Of a stretch of DNA of 64,000 nucleotides, positions 15,787 to 24,066 are shown piece after piece. Origin of the DNA: JAZDIU01 sp043804635 (GTDB lineage: Bacteria > Chloroflexota > Dehalococcoidia > Dehalococcoidales > UBA2162). The translations under genes were made by a program, and so were the position numbers. The first letter of the stretch is position 1. Every line of letters begins with the position of its first letter. The notes below the pieces were generated by a model that worked only from the letters and a program-made list of their open reading frames with translations, was not told the origin of the DNA and ran no database searches. The stretch spans positions 1 through 64,000 of the forward strand of contig JAZDIU010000076.1 of the NCBI GenBank assembly GCA_043804635.1, in the 5' to 3' direction.

Positions 15787-16411
15787 TGCTTTTACCTTCT
15801 ACCGTCCAGAGCTCAAGGATGCGGACGATGTATCTCCAGTTTCGTTTTCCCTGAATAACCGCCTGTTTTATGGCATCTCTAATCCACGCTTTGGGATAGA
15901 GCTTTTCCGCCTCGCGTAATTCTTCGGCAATCATCGGCGTGAGCATGCCGATGTTTTCTTCGTAAAGTGTAAAAATATCCGGTAATTCCTCTGTTGGCAT
16001 AACCGGTTCTACGGCTTTTATCCCGGATAGCTTAAGCTCACCGCTCTGGATTTTAGCCATAGCCTGCCTATCGGTGTCGGTGTTAAGGAAATAGAGGTCG
16101 GCGGAGGCGCCGTCTTTTTGTATTGCTAGGTGCAGGATTATTCCTCGCTTAACCGCAGTTTCCAGTATTTTATGTAGCTCCTCCGATGAGTCTGTTTCTT
16201 TGCTGAAACTATCTACCAAGCTATGGTCGGCAAGTAATTCTTGAAAAGTGACGAAACGGGGATAGCCGCGCTTTCCGTAAAGTAACCGGAAGATGTGAAG
16301 AGTTGTTTTCAATTCAGAGATATCGCTGATTTGCGGCAAGAGGCTGCTTAAAAAAAGGTTAGGTATGGGTGTAAACTGCATTTTAGACGGAAAACCAGCG
16401 AATTTTTCCAT
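15704..16411 (-). CDS. dnaD: DnaD-domain primosome protein
   Basis: A 235-residue protein. The region about 145-205 (DIFTLYEENIGMLTPMIAEELREAEKLYP...NWRYIVRILELW) matches the DnaD/DnaB_2 C-terminal domain of Gram-positive primosome proteins. In Bacillus these remodel origin DNA and help load the helicase. The N-terminal part (FTPIPNLFLSSLLPQISD) looks like a DnaD winged-helix region. It sits between dnaB (23 bases upstream) and the double-AAA+ loader. Its last 27 codons overlap the loader gene in another frame, which suggests translational coupling. Confidence 0.85.
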   Translation of the reverse strand: MEKFAGFPSKMQFTPIPNLFLSSLLPQISDISELKTTLHIFRLLYGKRGYPRFVTFQELLADHSLVDSFSKETDSSEELHKILETAVKRGIILHLAIQKDGASADLYFLNTDTDRQAMAKIQSGELKLSGIKAVEPVMPTEELPDIFTLYEENIGMLTPMIAEELREAEKLYPKAWIRDAIKQAVIQGKRNWRYIVRILELWTVEGKSNGTHQRDSKKADPDKYIKGKYGHIVGR

Positions 16412-16433
16412 AATTAGCCCGGCCTTTTAAAGC

Positions 16434-17810
16434 CTAAAGTAAACTCGGCTCTTTGCCGACGATGTCGGAGAATTTAGCCGACTTTGGTATGAAATGCAGC
16501 TTGATTTCACCGGTAGGACCGTTGCGGTGCTTGGCAATGATGATATCGGCGATGCCTTCCGGGTATTCCTGGTCGGGATGCAGGTTTTCCCAATCCTCTT
16601 TCTTGTAGTAGTAGTCATCGCGATAAATAAACAGAACCAGGTCGGCGTCCTGCTCGATACTGCCGCTTTCACGAAGGTCGGCTAGCTGGGGTTTATGAGA
16701 AGCTCGGAATTCTACCGCCCGGCTGAGCTGCGATACGGCAAGCACAGGTACGTTAAGCTCACGTGCCAGTGCTTTTAGAGAGCGGGAAACGTAGCTTATT
16801 TCCTGGACTCTATTTTCTATACGGGTATCTCCCTGCATTAGCTGGAGGTAATCGACGATGATGAGGTCGATGCCTCTTTCATAGTGAAGGCGGCGGGCTT
16901 TACTGCGCATCTCGACAACTCTGAGTTGCGGAGAATCATCGAGATAAATCGGTGCCTCGGAAAGGACACCGATGACATTCATAATCCTTCTTTCTTCTTC
17001 GTCAGTGGTATGACGGCCTAGCCCGACCCGTCTGGAATCGATGTTGGCTTCGCTGGCTAACATACGCAGTACCAACGGTTCCTGCGACATTTCCAGGCTA
17101 AATATGGCGGCGCAGGCTCCCTGCCTTACGGCGGCATTCAAGGCGACGCTCAAAGCGAAGCTGGTCTTGCCCATACTCGGTCTGCCGGCGATGATTATGA
17201 GGTCGGAGCGCTGGAAACCACCGAGGAATTCATCTAGACCGGTGAAGTTCGACATCATCTGGGGAATCGGCTGGGAACCGCCCTCACCCGGCGTTGGCGG
17301 GACTTCGAAGTATCTATCCAGCACCTGACGGATAGGCACTAAGTCTCGATTACTCTTCCCGCGGCGAAGCCGGAAAAGAACATCCTCCGCTTTGTTAAGG
17401 CTTTCATCGACATCCGGGTTCGCCTCATAGCCGATGACTTCAATCCGTTTAGCGGCTTCAATCAAGCGGCGGCTAACGGCAAGGCGGAAAACGATTTGAG
17501 CATAATGTTCGATATCGAGGGGGGTGGAACAGGTAGCTATCAGGTGGCTTAAGTAAGCGGCACCCCCGCAATCTTTCAATTTTCCCTGTCTATCGAGTTC
17601 CTGAGCTACCGTAATTTGGTTTATGGCTTCATTACGTTGGTAGAGCGAAAGACATGCCTGGTAAAGCCAGCGATTCGGCTCATGGTAGAAAGGTTCTGCG
17701 TCCTGAAGTATGGTGCCGATTTTATGTATGGCGGTACCATCTACCAGAAGCGAGCTGATTACGGCTTCTTCGGCATCGAGGTCGTGGGGCGGCAGTCTTT
17801 CGCTGGTCAC
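16434..17810 (-). CDS. dnaB: Replicative DNA helicase
   Basis: Hexameric 5'-3' helicase that unwinds the fork. It has 458 residues, the normal size. An N-terminal DnaB domain (LPPHDLDAEEAVISSLLVDG) precedes a RecA-like motor with Walker A GRPSMGKTSFAL (about 215), Walker B IIVDYLQLM, and the motifs SQLSRAVE and LRESGSIEQDAD. No intein is present. The start is GTG 17810, immediately after the rplI stop codon, as is common for this gene pair. It lies upstream of dnaD and the double-AAA+ loader in one operon. Confidence 0.97.
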   Translation of the reverse strand: MTSERLPPHDLDAEEAVISSLLVDGTAIHKIGTILQDAEPFYHEPNRWLYQACLSLYQRNEAINQITVAQELDRQGKLKDCGGAAYLSHLIATCSTPLDIEHYAQIVFRLAVSRRLIEAAKRIEVIGYEANPDVDESLNKAEDVLFRLRRGKSNRDLVPIRQVLDRYFEVPPTPGEGGSQPIPQMMSNFTGLDEFLGGFQRSDLIIIAGRPSMGKTSFALSVALNAAVRQGACAAIFSLEMSQEPLVLRMLASEANIDSRRVGLGRHTTDEEERRIMNVIGVLSEAPIYLDDSPQLRVVEMRSKARRLHYERGIDLIIVDYLQLMQGDTRIENRVQEISYVSRSLKALARELNVPVLAVSQLSRAVEFRASHKPQLADLRESGSIEQDADLVLFIYRDDYYYKKEDWENLHPDQEYPEGIADIIIAKHRNGPTGEIKLHFIPKSAKFSDIVGKEPSLL

Positions 17811-18263
17811 TTATTCCGACTCCCTGGTTACGGTAAGTTTTATTTTCGGGGCTAAATCCTTATTCAATCTAACGGTTATTTCATAATTACCAAGCTGACG
17901 GATTGGTTCGGTAAGCTCAACCTTTCTTTTGTCGACAACCATTTTAACGCTTTTCTCAAGCTCGCTGGCGATATCGGCAGAAGTGATTGAGCCGTAAAGC
18001 TGTTCCTTGGCTCCGGTCTTGGCAGCGATAGCAATCTCTTTCCCTTCCAATTGTTTAGCCAGTTCCTCTAGCTCAGCCTCGGTTTCAGCTTGCTGATGGC
18101 CTCTTTTTTCAATTTGTTTAGTCACCAGGTTCACCGCATCGGGTTTAGCCAGCACAGCTAGCTTGTGGGGAATGAGGAAATTCCGTGCGTAGCCATCCGC
18201 GACCTCTTTGATTTCACCGGCTTTGCCTACCTTTGGGACTTCTTCCAGAAAAATTACCTTCAT
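17811..18263 (-). CDS. rplI: Large ribosomal subunit protein bL9
   Basis: 150 residues. N-terminal domain MKVIFLEEVPKVGKAGEIKEVADGYARNFL binds 23S rRNA, followed by the long connecting helix (about 40-75) and the C-terminal domain. The start is ATG 18263, behind GAGGAAG. A longer frame reaching 18320 is not used, because that extension runs through the promoter at 18291-18320. First gene of the primosome operon. Confidence 0.97.
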   Translation of the reverse strand: MKVIFLEEVPKVGKAGEIKEVADGYARNFLIPHKLAVLAKPDAVNLVTKQIEKRGHQQAETEAELEELAKQLEGKEIAIAAKTGAKEQLYGSITSADIASELEKSVKMVVDKRKVELTEPIRQLGNYEITVRLNKDLAPKIKLTVTRESE

Positions 18264-18290
18264 AATTCTTCCTCTCAATCTTTTATCACA

Positions 18291-18320
18291 ATTATACTTT
18301 ACCTGAGCGCTCTTATTCAA
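18291..18320 (-). promoter_or_regulatory. Promoter of the rplI-dnaB-dnaD-dnaC operon
   Basis: On the minus strand TTGAAT (18315-18320), 18-base spacer, perfect TATAAT (18291-18296). The spacer contains the palindrome GAGCGCTC. The leader is about 20 bases, with GAGGAAG before ATG 18263. Confidence 0.7.
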
Positions 18321-18426
18321 AGAGTTATCAAAAAAATTAAATAGCAGTTGTCAGTTAGGAATGACGCGGGAGGAGAAGTCTGGATTCCCGCCTCCATGGG
18401 AATGACAAGTGAAGGGGGGTTAGAAA

Positions 18427-18451
18427 GAGAGAGGGGTTTTTCGCCCCTCTC
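18427..18451 (-). terminator. Terminator of the MFS transporter gene
   Basis: Stem of nine or ten base pairs (AGAGAGGGG and complement) with loop CGAAAAA, followed on the minus strand by TTTCT. It is positioned 23 bases after the stop codon at 18474. An intergenic palindrome with GGATTCCCG and GGGAATGAC lies beside it at 18370-18405. Confidence 0.7.
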
Positions 18452-18473
18452 TCAAGCTCTTACCGGTATTCTA

Positions 18474-19790
18474 TTATATAATCTTGTTTATATCGGTAAC
18501 CTGGGCCGGAGGTTTGGGTGGTGCGGCAAAGAAGACAAATATAATACCCAGGGCAAGTAGAGCGGCAAGTATCTGGAAGGCAAGTACGTAAGTACCGGTC
18601 TTATCGAAAACCCAGCCGGCGAAAATGGGTCCGGCTACAGCAAAGGGCATAATCATCAGTGTCGAGGCTCCTTGAATGGAACCGAAGCCTTTTCGCCCGA
18701 AGTAGCGTGCCCGAATCATACTGTTCAGAATAATACCTATTCCCTGCCCGATGTAGAAAAGGATAAGGAAGGCATAAACCGTAGCCATACTTTGTTTCGT
18801 TATAAATACCAGCACTCCGATGAGTAATACCAAAAAGGAACCTCCCATCAAAAATCGTAGCTGGTGTTTCTTGAGCTTGTCTGCGGTGAACCCGCCGGCA
18901 AAACGGAACGGTATGCCGATGGCGCCCGCCAGGGACATAACACCGGCTGCTGCCACCGCACTGATTCCCATATCTGTAATAAACGGTATACTGTGGGTAA
19001 ACACGGTAGTGATGGTCATCTGGAAACCGATATAACCCAGGATGAGCAGCCAAAAGGCGGGTGTTCGCATTGCCTGCCTCAGGGTAAACTCAATTTCCTG
19101 AGAGCGAGCGGCATACGCTACCCCCTTAGCGACCATCTGGCTTTTATCCGTCGCTGCTTCAGGTTTAGCACCATCGGGAAGTAGCCCGTAATGCTCAGGG
19201 CGCTCCTTTTTGACGAAGAACCAGGCAAGAGGAAGTCCGGCTACCAGCATTACAATCCCGCCGAAAACGCACGTCATCCGCCAACCCACCGTGATGATGA
19301 GCCAGCTAATAAGAGGGACTATCAATACTGTAGAAAGTACCACCGATATCCATCTAAAACTCAGAGCGGTACCTCGTTTCTTGACGAACCAGTTCGAGAT
19401 TGCTTTCTCCACGGATAACGATAAGCCGATATTGAGGCCGGTAGAGACGATAACTCCCCATATCAGGTAGAAAGACCAGAGAGCATGGACGAAGTTCATT
19501 AATAATAAACCGACGCCCATAACAGTAATGCCGAAGATGATAACCATCTTCGGTCCAATCCGGTCGCTCAGCCAGCCGACTATCGGTGCCTCGAATCCGC
19601 CTTCAAACTGGCCGAGACTACGAGCGACTGACGTTGTCGCCCGGCTCAAGCCAAGTTCAAGACTAATGGGTTTAAATAATGCTGAGAATCCGACGCTATA
19701 GAAGCCATATCCCCAGATACAGAGCAAGCCCGTAGCCAGGACCGTCCACCACCCGAAGAATACTTTTGGAGTTTTTGTTATTGCACTCAT
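18474..19790 (-). CDS. Major facilitator superfamily transporter
   Basis: 438 residues with about 12 hydrophobic helices. The MFS loop motif GWLSDRIGPK follows helix 2, and GGFTADKLKK is the equivalent in the second half. The N-terminus (VFFGWWTVLATGLLCIWGYGFYSVGFSALFKPI) resembles oxalate/formate-antiporter-like and monocarboxylate MFS proteins. The substrate cannot be told from sequence. It starts at ATG 19790 behind AGGAGA and is a single-gene unit with its own terminator. Confidence 0.88.
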   Translation of the reverse strand: MSAITKTPKVFFGWWTVLATGLLCIWGYGFYSVGFSALFKPISLELGLSRATTSVARSLGQFEGGFEAPIVGWLSDRIGPKMVIIFGITVMGVGLLLMNFVHALWSFYLIWGVIVSTGLNIGLSLSVEKAISNWFVKKRGTALSFRWISVVLSTVLIVPLISWLIITVGWRMTCVFGGIVMLVAGLPLAWFFVKKERPEHYGLLPDGAKPEAATDKSQMVAKGVAYAARSQEIEFTLRQAMRTPAFWLLILGYIGFQMTITTVFTHSIPFITDMGISAVAAAGVMSLAGAIGIPFRFAGGFTADKLKKHQLRFLMGGSFLVLLIGVLVFITKQSMATVYAFLILFYIGQGIGIILNSMIRARYFGRKGFGSIQGASTLMIMPFAVAGPIFAGWVFDKTGTYVLAFQILAALLALGIIFVFFAAPPKPPAQVTDINKII

Positions 19791-19871
19791 CGTGTCTCCT
19801 TTCAGCAGTCGAAGCGAGGTGACTACCAGAAGAAAGTATACACCTTAATTTAAGGATGTCAACCGAAGTGC

Positions 19872-20008
19872 TTAAGCTCAAAAGTGAAAGTTCAAATCTC
19901 AAATCCACAGCCTAAAACTTAAATCTAAAAAGTTTATCAGTGTCCTCTCCAATAAAGTTTTAGCTTTTAAGTTGTGGTTTTGACTTTTGAGTTTTGAGAT
20001 TTGATTTA
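19872..20008. repeat. Large imperfect AT-rich inverted repeat upstream of thiL
   Basis: Two arms of about 60 bases, both rich in CAAAAGT, AAATCTCAAAT and CTAAAACTT (on opposite strands), flank a short centre near 19940. This is a low-complexity intergenic inverted repeat; a similar one lies at 56500-56580. It separates the divergent MFS and thiL genes. Function unknown. Confidence 0.45.
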
Positions 20009-20029
20009 GTTACGGCTGGTGCTCCGTGT

Positions 20030-20035
20030 TATAAT
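20030..20035 (+). promoter_or_regulatory. -10 box of thiL implying a leaderless mRNA
   Basis: Perfect TATAAT seven bases before the ATG at 20043. The expected transcription start falls on the start codon. The -35 is weak (TTAGTT-like). Confidence 0.5.
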
Positions 20036-20042
20036 TGGCACG

Positions 20043-21056
20043 ATGAAAGTATCGGAGTTGGGTGAAATCGGGCTAATCGAGCGTATTTCTAAAATGATTA
20101 ATGATGCCCGTGACGATAGCGCCCAATCGTGGCAAAAGCTCATCATCGGCATCGGCGACGATACTGCCGCCTGGTACGGCGATACCTCGATTCAACTGGC
20201 AAAAGCCGACTCCTTGATTCAGGACGTCCACTTTACCCTGAAGACGACTTCATGGGAAGAGTTGGGCTGGAAAGCTCTGGCGATTAACTTGAGCGACATC
20301 GGGGCGATGGGCGGTTTACCCTGCTATGCACTGGTCTCTCTAGCTTTACCGGACAATACCGAAGTGGAAGATGTCACTGATTTATATAAAGGAATGATTG
20401 AACTCGCCAAGCAGTTTGGTGTGGCAATAATCGGGGGCGATACCAACCGTGCGGTAATAGCCGTTATCGATGTCACTGTCTTAGGTAGTATGGGAACGAA
20501 GAGGCCGAATTTGCTCAGCCGTTCATTGGCTAAACCCGGCGATAAGATAGCCGTAACCGGTTATCTGGGCGGCGCCGCCGGCGGTTTGAAGATGCTCAGT
20601 AAAAATCTACGGTTCGACACGAAAACTACCACAGCTCTAAGAAAGGCTTTCAATCAGCCTTATCCCCGCGTTGCCGAAGGACAGATGCTGGTAAAGCAGG
20701 GAGTGAAGACTGCCATAGATATCAGCGACGGACTTATCCGTGACCTGGGGCATATTTGCCAGGCGAGCGGAGTCGGCGCGCGGGTAGAAATCGAGCGAGT
20801 GCCTATCTGTCCTCAAGTGAAGGCAAATTTCGGCGGTGAGGCACTGCGAATGGCGTTATCCGGCGGCGAAGATTATGAGCTTTTGTTTACTGCCGGTGCT
20901 GAGACTATTGATAAAGTGAAAGTCGCCGTTTCCCCTTGCCCGGTGACAGTAATCGGGGAAATTACCGCCGATAAAGAAAAGGGGATAACCCTGGTAGATA
21001 AGCAGGGCAATCCGGTCAGCCTATCAGGAACCGGCTGGGACCACTTCAGAAAATGA
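20043..21056 (+). CDS. thiL: Thiamine-monophosphate kinase
   Basis: Phosphorylates thiamine monophosphate to thiamine diphosphate with ATP. The 337-residue protein is a member of the PurM/ThiL fold. It has the start MKVSELGEIGLIERI, the metal-binding GIGDDTAAW and DSLIQDVHF, the GGDTNR segment, and the C-terminal GGEDYELLF. I use ATG 20043, which gives the canonical N-terminus; an upstream frame start runs through the promoter. Its TGA overlaps the ATG of tsaE by four bases (ATGA), so the two are translationally coupled. Confidence 0.95.
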   Translation: MKVSELGEIGLIERISKMINDARDDSAQSWQKLIIGIGDDTAAWYGDTSIQLAKADSLIQDVHFTLKTTSWEELGWKALAINLSDIGAMGGLPCYALVSLALPDNTEVEDVTDLYKGMIELAKQFGVAIIGGDTNRAVIAVIDVTVLGSMGTKRPNLLSRSLAKPGDKIAVTGYLGGAAGGLKMLSKNLRFDTKTTTALRKAFNQPYPRVAEGQMLVKQGVKTAIDISDGLIRDLGHICQASGVGARVEIERVPICPQVKANFGGEALRMALSGGEDYELLFTAGAETIDKVKVAVSPCPVTVIGEITADKEKGITLVDKQGNPVSLSGTGWDHFRK

Positions 21057-21538
21057 GCCAGTTCATCAGTCATAGTGCGGAAGAAACTCAGAAGCTGGGG
21101 GAACGAATCGGTGAACTTGCCTTGCCCGGCGATGTTTTCCTGATTGTTGGGGAGCTGGGGGCGGGCAAGACCTGCCTTACCCAGGGCATTGCCTGGGGGC
21201 TGGGCATAAAAGAATACGCGATGAGTCCCACGTTTGTCATCGTCAGGGAGCTTCAGGGGAGATTGCCCTTATATCACATCGACCTGTACCGGCTTGATCG
21301 GATAGAGGAGACGATGGACCTGGGCTTGGATGAGTATTTTTATGGCCGGGGTGTTTCGGTGGTGGAATGGGCGGAGAAGGCGATGAGTATCCTACCCAAG
21401 GAACACCTCTTTATTAAAATAGACTTTCTTGGCGATACCGAGCGCCGCATTGAATTTAAGCCCAGCGGGAAGAGATACCGGGAGATGATGAGGGAACTAA
21501 AGATACCACATAATCCCCGGTCCCGGCGGTCAGGTTGA
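21053..21538 (+). CDS. tsaE: tRNA threonylcarbamoyladenosine biosynthesis ATPase
   Basis: P-loop ATPase of the TsaBDE complex that makes t6A37 in tRNAs reading ANN codons. 161 residues, with Walker A GELGAGKTCLTQ (about 30), SPTFVIVRE and YHIDLYRL. Its last codons (R-R-S-G-stop) run into a palindrome at 21528-21548, so the C-terminus may have been changed by that repeat. tsaB is 2.5 kb downstream, past a RAYT gene and a protease gene, whereas the two are often neighbours. Confidence 0.95.
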   Translation: MSQFISHSAEETQKLGERIGELALPGDVFLIVGELGAGKTCLTQGIAWGLGIKEYAMSPTFVIVRELQGRLPLYHIDLYRLDRIEETMDLGLDEYFYGRGVSVVEWAEKAMSILPKEHLFIKIDFLGDTERRIEFKPSGKRYREMMRELKIPHNPRSRRSG

Positions 21539-21548
21539 AAACCTGACC
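21528..21548. repeat. Palindrome at the tsaE/RAYT junction
   Basis: Perfect 9-base arms (GGTCAGGTT and AACCTGACC). The tsaE stop codon lies in it, and the RAYT stop codon begins at the next base. It flanks the transposase gene on its 3' side and may double as a bidirectional terminator. Confidence 0.65.
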
Positions 21549-22112
21549 TTACAATTTAGTGTTGGGATTCTCACTGTCGTCTCCCCATTTAGCCGGATTG
21601 TGTAAGATGTATTCGCCTATTTGCTGGTAGTCACGTTCACCACGAATTACGTGTTCATAATAGTTACGCTGCCAGACCGCCATCCCTTGAGTATTTCTGA
21701 GTTTGTTAATTCTTCGTGAGGAATAGGTCTTAAACGCACGGACTATCTCAGATAGAGGGTAGTGTTTCGTAGGGGCGGGTTTCGAACCCGCCCGTTCAGT
21801 CGTTTGAATAACAATTATTCCGTGGATATGATTAGGCATCACCATAAATACTTCGTTGTTAACTAGAGAATAATGAAGTGGAATTTCTTTCCAGACCGAT
21901 TCCACAACTTCTCCGAAATGGTTTAATTTCATTGTATTATTTTCAATTTCTCCGAAAAGGCAGAACTTATCCTTGGTGCAGATGGTAACGAAATAACCTC
22001 CTTGCCAGGAATAGTTATAGTTAGGTAATCTAAGATTATGGCGTTGAGGGTAAAGCTCTTTTAATGATCGAGAATCCATAGGTTTGAGTATATATGAAGC
22101 CTTAGTCTGCAT
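21549..22112 (-). CDS. REP-associated tyrosine transposase (RAYT, Y1/HUH family)
   Basis: 187-residue single-strand DNA transposase of the IS200-related family that acts on REP palindromes. The N-terminal LPNYNYSWQGGYFVTICT, the HUH metal site in MPNHIHGIIVI and the catalytic Tyr region WQRNYYEHVIRGERDYQQIGEYILHNPAKW are all present. It seems intact. Unusually, a REP palindrome (21769-21793) lies in frame inside the gene, encoding ERAGSKPAPT, and a matching REP abuts the start codon (22126-22150). The gene sits between tsaE and tsaB on the opposite strand, which points to insertion into the operon. Confidence 0.92.
   Translation of the reverse strand: MQTKASYILKPMDSRSLKELYPQRHNLRLPNYNYSWQGGYFVTICTKDKFCLFGEIENNTMKLNHFGEVVESVWKEIPLHYSLVNNEVFMVMPNHIHGIIVIQTTERAGSKPAPTKHYPLSEIVRAFKTYSSRRINKLRNTQGMAVWQRNYYEHVIRGERDYQQIGEYILHNPAKWGDDSENPNTKL
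21769..21793. repeat. REP palindrome inside the RAYT reading frame
   Basis: GTAGGGGCGGGTT...AACCCGCCC palindrome. On the minus strand it is the same sequence as the REP at 22126-22150 except for two central bases. It keeps the RAYT frame open and adds about eight residues between the HUH motif and the C-terminal helices. Confidence 0.75.
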
Positions 22113-22125
22113 TCAACGGTTGGGC

Positions 22126-22150
22126 GGGCGGGTTATAAACCCGCCCCTAC
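22126..22150. repeat. REP palindrome next to the RAYT start
   Basis: GGGCGGGTT...AACCCGCCCCTAC, 14 bases upstream of the RAYT ATG and directly before the -35 of the subtilase promoter. Same family as 21769-21793. Confidence 0.75.
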
Positions 22151-22153
22151 TGC

Positions 22154-22182
22154 TTGACAAAAGGTAATACGGGACTTAAACT
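22154..22182 (+). promoter_or_regulatory. Promoter of the subtilase gene, abutting a REP
   Basis: Perfect TTGACA (22154-22159), 17-base spacer, TAAACT (22177-22182). It begins four bases after the REP at 22126-22150. The ATG used (22196) is 13 bases further on. Confidence 0.65.
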
Positions 22183-22195
22183 ACAAACGCTCAAT

Positions 22196-24043
22196 ATGAA
22201 GAGGAAGCTGTTTGTAAAAATACTCACCGTGGGTTTACTGTCTTTAATTCTGGGTTTAGCAGTGAATCCCGGACTTCAGAATGTTTTTGCTCAGAAGGGA
22301 GGGGGAACCGACCTCCCGCCGATGCCTCCGGCGGAAAAAGGGCATCCCAAACTGGATTCTCAGCTAGGGCAGCTAGTTGCCGCCGAAGCTAAGGCGCAGG
22401 CGAAGAGCTTCGCTCAGCAGCGAGCCATCCCGCTAGTAGAGGGAAAGGCAACTACTGAGGTAAGGACGATAATCGAATTTGCGCCGGGCTCTCTCGATGC
22501 TGCCAAGCAAGCCGTTGAGGCGGCCGGCGGCAGAGTTGAAGGCAGCTATCAAAATTTGCTGCAGGCGGTGATGCCCGTCCCGAACTTGACCACTGTTGCC
22601 GACAAACCGAACGTTAAGCTGGTACGTCTACCCTGGCAGGCGCTTCCTCTAGCCGTTTGTGAAGGGCAAGCAACAGTTAATGCAACTGCCTGGCACACGG
22701 CTAACTTTACTGGGGCAGGAGTAAAAATAGCTATCCTTGATGGTGGTTTCGCAGGCTACACGACTCGCCAGAGTGAAGGCGAATTACCAGCTAGCATCAC
22801 TACATGGTGGGCTCCCAGTCGTGGCGGACCGGGAACTTCACCTCACGGCACTGCCTGTGCGGAAGTTGCTTATGACATCGCTCCCGGCGCTACCTTTTAT
22901 CTAGCAAATTTCAGCACCGAAGTTGAGATGGGTAATGCTGTTAATTGGTTGATTTCCCAAGGGGTTAATATTATAAGTGCTTCTTTCGGGATGTTTCCCG
23001 GTGGGCCGGGTGATGGTACCGGGCCGATTTGTCAGATAGTCGATAGGGCGCGAACAGCCGGCATCCTATGGGTGAATGCTATCGGAAACCATGCCCAGCG
23101 CCACTGGCAGGGAGATTTCGTTGATACTACTGGTTTGACTGGAGTTCACGAGTTCAGTGGTACAGATGAAACCAACGCCATTAGCGTGAGTAGCAGCGCT
23201 ACAATAATCGTTTATCTCAAGTGGGATGACCCTTGGGGCAGTTCTGCAAACGACTATGATTTGTACCTTTTCGATAATCCTAGTCTCACTACACCCGTTG
23301 CGTGGTCTACGGCCGAGCAAAATGGTAATGATGAACCATGGGAAGCATTCGGATACCCAGCTTCACCTGGGACTTATTACATCGTAATACACAAATACAG
23401 TGCCACTAGAAACGTCAACTTCCACCTTTATTCCTGGTATCAAGACTTGGAGCACCAAGTTCCTTCGAGTAGCTTCGGTATTCCCGCCGATTCACCGAAC
23501 GCTCTATCAGTGGGCGCAGTTCATTGGAACACCCCCAATGCTTTAGAGCCATTTAGCTCTCAAGGTCCGAACAAGAACGGGGTAATAAAACCCGACCTGG
23601 TCGCTCCGGATGCCGTAAGTACGAGTACCTATGGCACCAGTAACGGCTTACCAGCCACTGACCCAAATAGAACCGGATTCTTCGGCACGTCAGCATCAGC
23701 TCCTTATACAGCCGGAGTGGCGGCACTGGTCAAGGGAGCTTACTCCGGATATAGCCCTGCTAAGCTCCAGGCATACTTAGAAGGTCGAGCTGTTGATTTG
23801 GGCTCTACAGGTGAAGATAACCTTTATGGTTGGGGTAGACTCAACCTGGGAACTCCACCAACTATGAACGGCGATGCTAACGGAGATAATGTGCTCAATG
23901 CTGCTGATATTACCAAGCTGGAGAGAATTATTGCTGGTCTAGACGCAGAAACACCTAAAGCTAACGCTAATCTTGTCGCACCTGTAAACGTCCTCGATAT
24001 CACCAAGCTTGAAAGGATAACGGCCGGGCTGGACCCGGACTAG
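22196..24043 (+). CDS. Secreted S8 (subtilisin-like) serine protease with C-terminal dockerin-like domain
   Basis: 615 residues from ATG 22196; the longer open frame runs through the promoter. A Sec signal peptide (about 1-33) precedes a propeptide-like region (about 85-150). The catalytic domain has Asp182 (KIAILDGGF), His217 (PHGTACAEV) and Ser499 (FGTSASAPYTAG). A beta-rich PPC-like insert (about 325-415, YLKWDDPWG...FHLYSW) lies between His and Ser. The C-terminus (about 560-615) is a type I dockerin-like pair. The first repeat keeps the calcium ligands (GDANGDNVLNAADITKLERI). The second (ANANLVAPVNVLDITKLERI) has lost most of them. No cohesin is in the window. It lies between tsaE and tsaB. 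Confidence 0.9.
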   Translation: MKRKLFVKILTVGLLSLILGLAVNPGLQNVFAQKGGGTDLPPMPPAEKGHPKLDSQLGQLVAAEAKAQAKSFAQQRAIPLVEGKATTEVRTIIEFAPGSLDAAKQAVEAAGGRVEGSYQNLLQAVMPVPNLTTVADKPNVKLVRLPWQALPLAVCEGQATVNATAWHTANFTGAGVKIAILDGGFAGYTTRQSEGELPASITTWWAPSRGGPGTSPHGTACAEVAYDIAPGATFYLANFSTEVEMGNAVNWLISQGVNIISASFGMFPGGPGDGTGPICQIVDRARTAGILWVNAIGNHAQRHWQGDFVDTTGLTGVHEFSGTDETNAISVSSSATIIVYLKWDDPWGSSANDYDLYLFDNPSLTTPVAWSTAEQNGNDEPWEAFGYPASPGTYYIVIHKYSATRNVNFHLYSWYQDLEHQVPSSSFGIPADSPNALSVGAVHWNTPNALEPFSSQGPNKNGVIKPDLVAPDAVSTSTYGTSNGLPATDPNRTGFFGTSASAPYTAGVAALVKGAYSGYSPAKLQAYLEGRAVDLGSTGEDNLYGWGRLNLGTPPTMNGDANGDNVLNAADITKLERIIAGLDAETPKANANLVAPVNVLDITKLERITAGLDPD

Positions 24044-24066
24044 CCCCGGAGTCATATCAAACACCA

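Noticed and set aside
18264..18320. A 169-residue form of bL9 starting at 18320
   Set aside because: The extra residues overlap the promoter; ATG 18263 has a proper ribosome site and the canonical N-terminus.
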